The position numbers and the translations under genes were made by a program. Below, in pieces: positions 59,894 to 64,000 of a stretch of 64,000 bases of DNA (within the stretch, counting starts at the first letter, position 1; the number at the start of each line of letters is the position of its first letter). The stretch spans positions 3,844,001 to 3,908,000 of the forward strand of contig NC_059539.1 of the NCBI RefSeq assembly GCF_905220415.1, given 5' to 3'. Source of the stretch: Colias croceus (lineage: Eukaryota > Arthropoda > Insecta > Lepidoptera > Pieridae). Below the pieces are notes generated by a model. The model had not been told where the DNA came from and made no database searches. It saw nothing but the letters and a program-made list of their open reading frames with translations.

Positions 59894-60927
59894 TTAGCGT
59901 CCGTAGTATCCGTGCCCGTGGCCTCCTAGATTCCATGAGCCGTCAATATGTCCGTTGTAACCGAGTCCATCGTGAGACAAACCGCTAGCCCAGTTGTATT
60001 GGTCGTATCCGACGTTATTGTAGTTGTCGTATCCGCTGTTGCTGGTCGCGAAAGATGTCGCGTGTGAAATGGGCGCGTGCGAAATGGGTGCGTGTGAAAT
60101 AGGCGCGTGTGAAATAGGCGCGTACTGAGTCACAACGGGTTGGACGACTGGTCGGGCGACCTGTGGGTGAACCGCTTGGCCGATCCGTCTGACGATCGCG
60201 TTGAAGCCCGATACGGGATCGGCGGTGTAGTCGACTACTCTCACGGTGCCGTCGGGCTCAGCTAGAGAGTACGAACCCCTGACGTAGCCTCCGTCGCGGG
60301 TTTCCGACTGGTGCTTGTTGTCACCCGTCACTGGGTCGTTGACGGCGTAGTTGAAATGGTAGCGAGGTACGGCCTGCAAAAACAAATCCTTATAAATCAA
60401 ATGATTAACAATGTAAGGGTAAATTGTTGCTAAAGTAACTTAACAAAGACAATAAGAATTTCTGCAGGTACATACTAATATTTCTGCTCACCTGTTTCAC
60501 TCTGTTTGGGAGAGTAAAAGAATCTTTAAAATGGTGCCTATTTTCTCTAAGCTTTTACAAACATTTTTTAATCTTATTATTTGCATTCTTAACTTAAAGT
60601 AACTACATAATATTATAGAAGAAACTTACATCGTAGGTGGAATATCCGACGTCGCCGTGATAAGGAGCTGCTGTAGCCACAACGACGAGACACGAAAACT
60701 GACAAAGAAAACACACTTCAGTACATAATATAATGCTTAATTAATTAATACGTGCATGTATTGTTCATATTATTATCCGCATTTTTTATGTGTAATTAAT
60801 TAGGTTTAATGGCACTGTTTCCTTGTTTTTTAATATGCTATGTTATTAACTTTTCCGATAATTCCACCCGGTAGGTATATTTCTGGGAATCTAGTTATTC
60901 TATTCTTACCGCGATAAACGAAAACAT
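59894..60927 (-). CDS. RR-2 cuticle protein
   Basis: Three exons join in frame: 60927-60910 (only 18 nt), 60698-60630 and 60373-59894 (567 nt, 188 aa). It is a structural protein of the exoskeleton that binds chitin. Exons 1-2 give the signal peptide MFSFIAFSCLVVVATAAP, split after codon 6 as in most cuticle genes. The Rebers-Riddiford consensus of RR-2 type spans ~33-91: YHFNYAVNDPVTGDNKHQSE, then GGYVRGSYSLAEPDGTVRVV and DYTADPVSGFNAIV. Residues 114-133 are four copies of the pentamer APISH. The C-terminus is rich in Gly, Tyr, His and Asn, ending HGHGYYGR. A TATA box stands ~75 bp upstream of the start codon. Which CPR member it is cannot be told. Confidence 0.93.
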
Positions 60928-61003
60928 TGTTCACAAAATTTCTCACTAGTATCACGTTACTAAACGTACAGTTGCAGTGTGCGGTGTTTATTATTTGGTC
61001 CGG

Positions 61004-61010
61004 TTTTATA
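61004..61010 (-). promoter_or_regulatory. TATA box of the cuticle gene
   Basis: TATAAAA on the minus strand. A start site ~30 bp further on (near 60975) would give a ~50-nt leader before the ATG at 60927. Strong TATA promoters are usual in cuticle genes. Confidence 0.65.
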
Positions 61011-63202
61011 CTAGTTACGGCTCCTCGTTGGTTAATTCCCAACTATCCTTCAGTTCACGCTTATTGACTATTCGTACTACTATATTTTCGTAATATCATA
61101 AGTTTTATTTATAACCACTACTTACTTACCTATCATGAATAATTGAGTTGAGAATAGCTGATGCGCATAAGTGGCTCTAGTTGGACGAACGTTTTACTTA
61201 CCTAGTTACATTTCATCCTTCATTCATCACATACACAAAACATCCTGCTAACATCTTATTAATTACGATACAATCAAATGTAGTATCTAATTATTTTTAT
61301 TATGGCTTCAATAATTGCCGCGGCCATTGCCATAAATAAAAAAAAAATAGAAATAGTTTATTTCGTTTCCAAACTTTACAAAATATGGAGTAGTAAGTTT
61401 AAGAGAAAACCCGTGTCAGGATTTTCATGAAAACAATAAACATGTTTATACCTCAAAATGAAAATTTTCCTAGTTTATAAATCTGTATGCCAATTTCTTT
61501 CTCCTCACCTCACCTTTTCTATTACGGAAAATTTGAGTGCTTATTTCTTATTTTTTATACCTATGAGAAATAGATCATATTTCATGAATATACATCATAT
61601 TACATCAGACATTTTTGGCAATAATTCTGGACATAGTGTTGATATGATTCATTAATTTGAAACAATGAAACAGATAATGTGAAGTAATGTTTGATTTATA
61701 TCCATTATACTTTGAACTGTAATTACAGTATAAACAATTTTGCTTGTCAAGTTTAACAATCCAATTAGTTAATTAGGTTTCTGTGGTATGAAAATGTTAC
61801 GCAAATATCAGTCAATGAAATTGTATTCATTTATTCGCAAATTAAAGTAACAATTTCACAAATCATTTCTTTTAGAATTGAGGCAAGTTTTTAACGATTC
61901 TGATTGTAGCAATGTTATATTTTCCGCTAGGACGCGTACATTCACGGAGTCGATGATGAAGTTACTACGACTAATGAATTCAATTGTGCATATTTTTGTA
62001 TAATCGATGAATAATTGTATGTACTGTCATAATGATTTGCCATATTTGGTGTAATTTACAATACTTACTGGTGGTTATTCGTACGTTAAAGTAAACCAAC
62101 TGGAGTGCAGAACCATAGGTAGGTAGATATATTAGGTACCTAATCTTAAGTTTATTTAGGCGTAATTCATAAAAATATTATGTTTGAAAATGCAGATTTT
62201 TATGAGATGTTGAATGTGCAACAGACGTTTTTTTTTAAATTTTGTAGCTCATTAAATATCAAATTTTTAGCCTGGAATAAATGTTGCTATTTAGTTTACT
62301 TTGGATCAAACTTGAGAGAATTGGAATTTGAAATTAATTAGCTAGGTATTAAAGCAAATTATAATAGCACATAATAGTCACTTATAAACACATTGAACCT
62401 AACATACCATTAATATAACGCATATAACATTGGCTAATCTTTTTTATGTATTTATCTATTAATTAGTTTATTAAAGGAACACAGTCCATACAACTAAATT
62501 AATAAAATCAAGCATCCCTATAAAAATATGTACACTATTTCTTTCATACATTTTCAGTTCTTTATATTATTTGATACGTCTAGTACCTACTTACTACATT
62601 TCACAAAGTTTCACAATTTGCTCGCATTTAATTCTCTAAAACTATAAATAATTAAATCATAGTACGACGTATACAAAACATGAAGCGGATAATTAAGCAA
62701 TTTTGCAAGCAAATTGTAATTTATACGATGCAATTGCAACTAATTCGGCTCCTCTCGACCGCCTCATTACCTCTTTTCAGTGGAAACACTCTTTCCACTC
62801 AGACTTACACAAATTCACATTTGCAATCAGACCTCGGAGAAAAGTTCGAGCCACCCCGCGGCCGCGCCCCGCTCCACGCCGCCTTTAATTAACAGAAAGT
62901 GGTTCATTAGAGCTTATTCATTAAAGCAAGGAGTAATTAGCGAACTCTAATGAATGCTGTAATAATGTAAGAGCGGCCGCCACGGACTGCGCTCGACTTC
63001 TAGATTAATCTAGGAGCTGAGTATAATTTAGTAATGGCCTTAATTTATTAGTGATTGCGGGATAAACGATCTATTAAAACTTCCAAATGCCGATGCGAAT
63101 ACGTTATGACGTGATGTTATGCAAATGGCACGTAATTAATAAGAAATGGAAATAGTTTCTACTATTAGATAATACTTACGGTAACTATTCGTAATCGATA
63201 TA
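61011..63202. other. Intergenic upstream of the cuticle gene
   Basis: No supported gene. A GC-richer block at ~62740-62990 contains a C/G-rich stretch, then a cluster of TAAT/ATTA motifs (62905-62960), flanked by 'gcggccgc' at ~62868 and ~62974. The short frames at 62680-62892 lack recognisable content. Confidence 0.4.
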
Positions 63203-63407
63203 CAGGGTGTAATCGTTAAGTGTGCACAGGCGATTATTCCGTAACTATTACAGATATCAAAAAACTTTAAACTGATATCGAAAGTATTTAACCTAATGAG
63301 TAAAATGGCCATAATAAATTTTTAAAAATAAAACGAGAAATATCTAAAAAATTAACTTGAAACCCTCCCATACATTTAGTATGAGATACGAATATCCCAT
63401 GTACATG
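63203..63407. repeat. 'TACAGGGTGTAATCG' repeat, second copy
   Basis: Matches 45520 onward: 'tacagggtgtaatcgttaag', 'gcgattattccgtaactatt', 'aaaataaaacgagaaata', then 'catttagtatgagatacgaa'. It is cut by the mariner end at ~63408. Confidence 0.7.
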
Positions 63408-64000
63408 GGTTGATCCAAAAGTAATGATAATCAATATTAAACAAGGTCATTACAGTTATAATAATTATGTAGTTCTCTAGATAGTCTTCTAACTAGGAAA
63501 TATACTTCAATATTTTTTTCCTAAACTTAAAAAAAAAGTTTGACTTCATCCACAAAAACCCCTCCACGCGGCCATCACTTCGCTCTCGTCTTAAAATAAT
63601 TTATTGCTGAGAAAGTGTTTCATGTGCCGAGGAAAGAGATAAAAGTAAATAGGAGCTAGATCTATAAAATAGGGTAGGTGTTCAAGCATTTGGAATGCCG
63701 ATTTTTGAATGGCAGCCGTCGCAACTGACGCTTTGTGATCTGGTGCGTTGTCTTGGTGAAACAGCGTTCAGGTCCACAGTTTGTCATGTCTCTTTTCCTT
63801 ACTAACCTGCCGCAATCTTTTAATTTCCACCATAATTATTCCTTCAGCGTCCCAAAAAACTACCGCTTTAATCTAACCTACTGATTTTCACTTTGAATTT
63901 CTTCATCATCACTTTGGAAGCTCGCATCCAGGACATTGTTTTTTGGTTTCAGCATAAACATGGTGAACTCGGGTAACGTCCATGATCAAAAAACGTGACA
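63408..64000 (-). pseudogene. Decayed mariner transposon, cut by the window edge
   Basis: A terminal-repeat-like end, 'gggttgatccaaaagtaatg', lies at ~63408, next to a TA. Reading leftward from 64000 on the minus strand, broken frames give recognisable mariner transposase blocks: VHHVYAETKKQ, then VVFWDAEGIIMVEI (first catalytic Asp region seen: FWDAEG), LFHQDNAPDHKASVA (second region), YSIDLAP and LFPRHMKHFLSNK (third Asp region). Stops and frameshifts separate the blocks. The N-terminal DNA-binding part and other terminus lie beyond the window. Confidence 0.8.

Noticed and set aside
62680..62892. Two overlapping frames in the GC-rich block
   Set aside because: Neither has a domain or convincing start; the composition reflects the GC-rich DNA.

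Overview
This window reads as nuclear DNA from an insect, almost certainly a moth or butterfly (Lepidoptera). The protein-coding genes are animal genes split by GT-AG introns. One is an RR-2 cuticle protein, which is arthropod-specific. The non-coding DNA is AT-rich and packed with interspersed repeats typical of lepidopteran genomes: 'gcccgtggtac'-type and 'cgcgggcgaa'-type RTE-like remnants, the 'AACCGACTTCAAA' repeat, hAT, piggyBac-like and mariner pieces, and many hairpin MITEs. No species can be named from the sequence alone.

Seven genes can be assembled with every exon in frame. From left to right they are: ITPA (355-933, +, no introns); a large artichoke/chaoptin-type leucine-rich-repeat surface protein (979-5383, -, 3 exons, 1418 aa); mitochondrial L-threonine 3-dehydrogenase (11316-15832, +, 4 exons, 343 aa); TMEM18 (23433-35123, -, 4 exons, 147 aa); GLG1/MG-160 Golgi protein (38003-42749, +, 7 exons, 1093 aa); DNA primase large subunit PRIM2 (42815-44521, -, 2 exons, 490 aa); the P5A ATPase ATP13A1 (47585-59380, +, 10 exons, 1164 aa). 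An eighth gene, an RR-2 cuticle protein (59894-60927, -, 3 exons, 188 aa), lies next to ATP13A1. Three pairs are tightly convergent: ITPA with the LRR gene, GLG1 with PRIM2, and ATP13A1 with the cuticle gene. TMEM18/GLG1 and PRIM2/ATP13A1 are divergent pairs whose intergenic spacers are filled with mobile elements. The genes are a mix of housekeeping (nucleotide hygiene, replication priming, ER/Golgi function, threonine breakdown) and tissue-specific genes (LRR protein, cuticle). I see no pathway or operon linking them.

The rest is a dense mobile-element landscape. The most notable pieces are a 2.1-kb foldback element with ~750-bp inverted arms built of ~150-bp tandem repeats and a 9-bp target duplication (35443-37574); a three-level nest in TMEM18 intron 3 (MITE inside LINE inside a TIR element with 178-bp termini, 27275-30951); a triple-armed palindrome (20051-21465); a head-to-head tRNA-derived palindrome (17554-17843); a piggyBac-like TTAA element with paired internal repeats (56314-57862); a hAT element with an exact 8-bp duplication (44711-45385); and a decayed mariner transposase running off the right edge. 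I found no CRISPR array, rRNA gene or intact functional tRNA gene. I did not find a clearly new biological system. The strongest candidates for something unusual are the foldback element, the tRNA palindrome and a GC-AG intron in GLG1.
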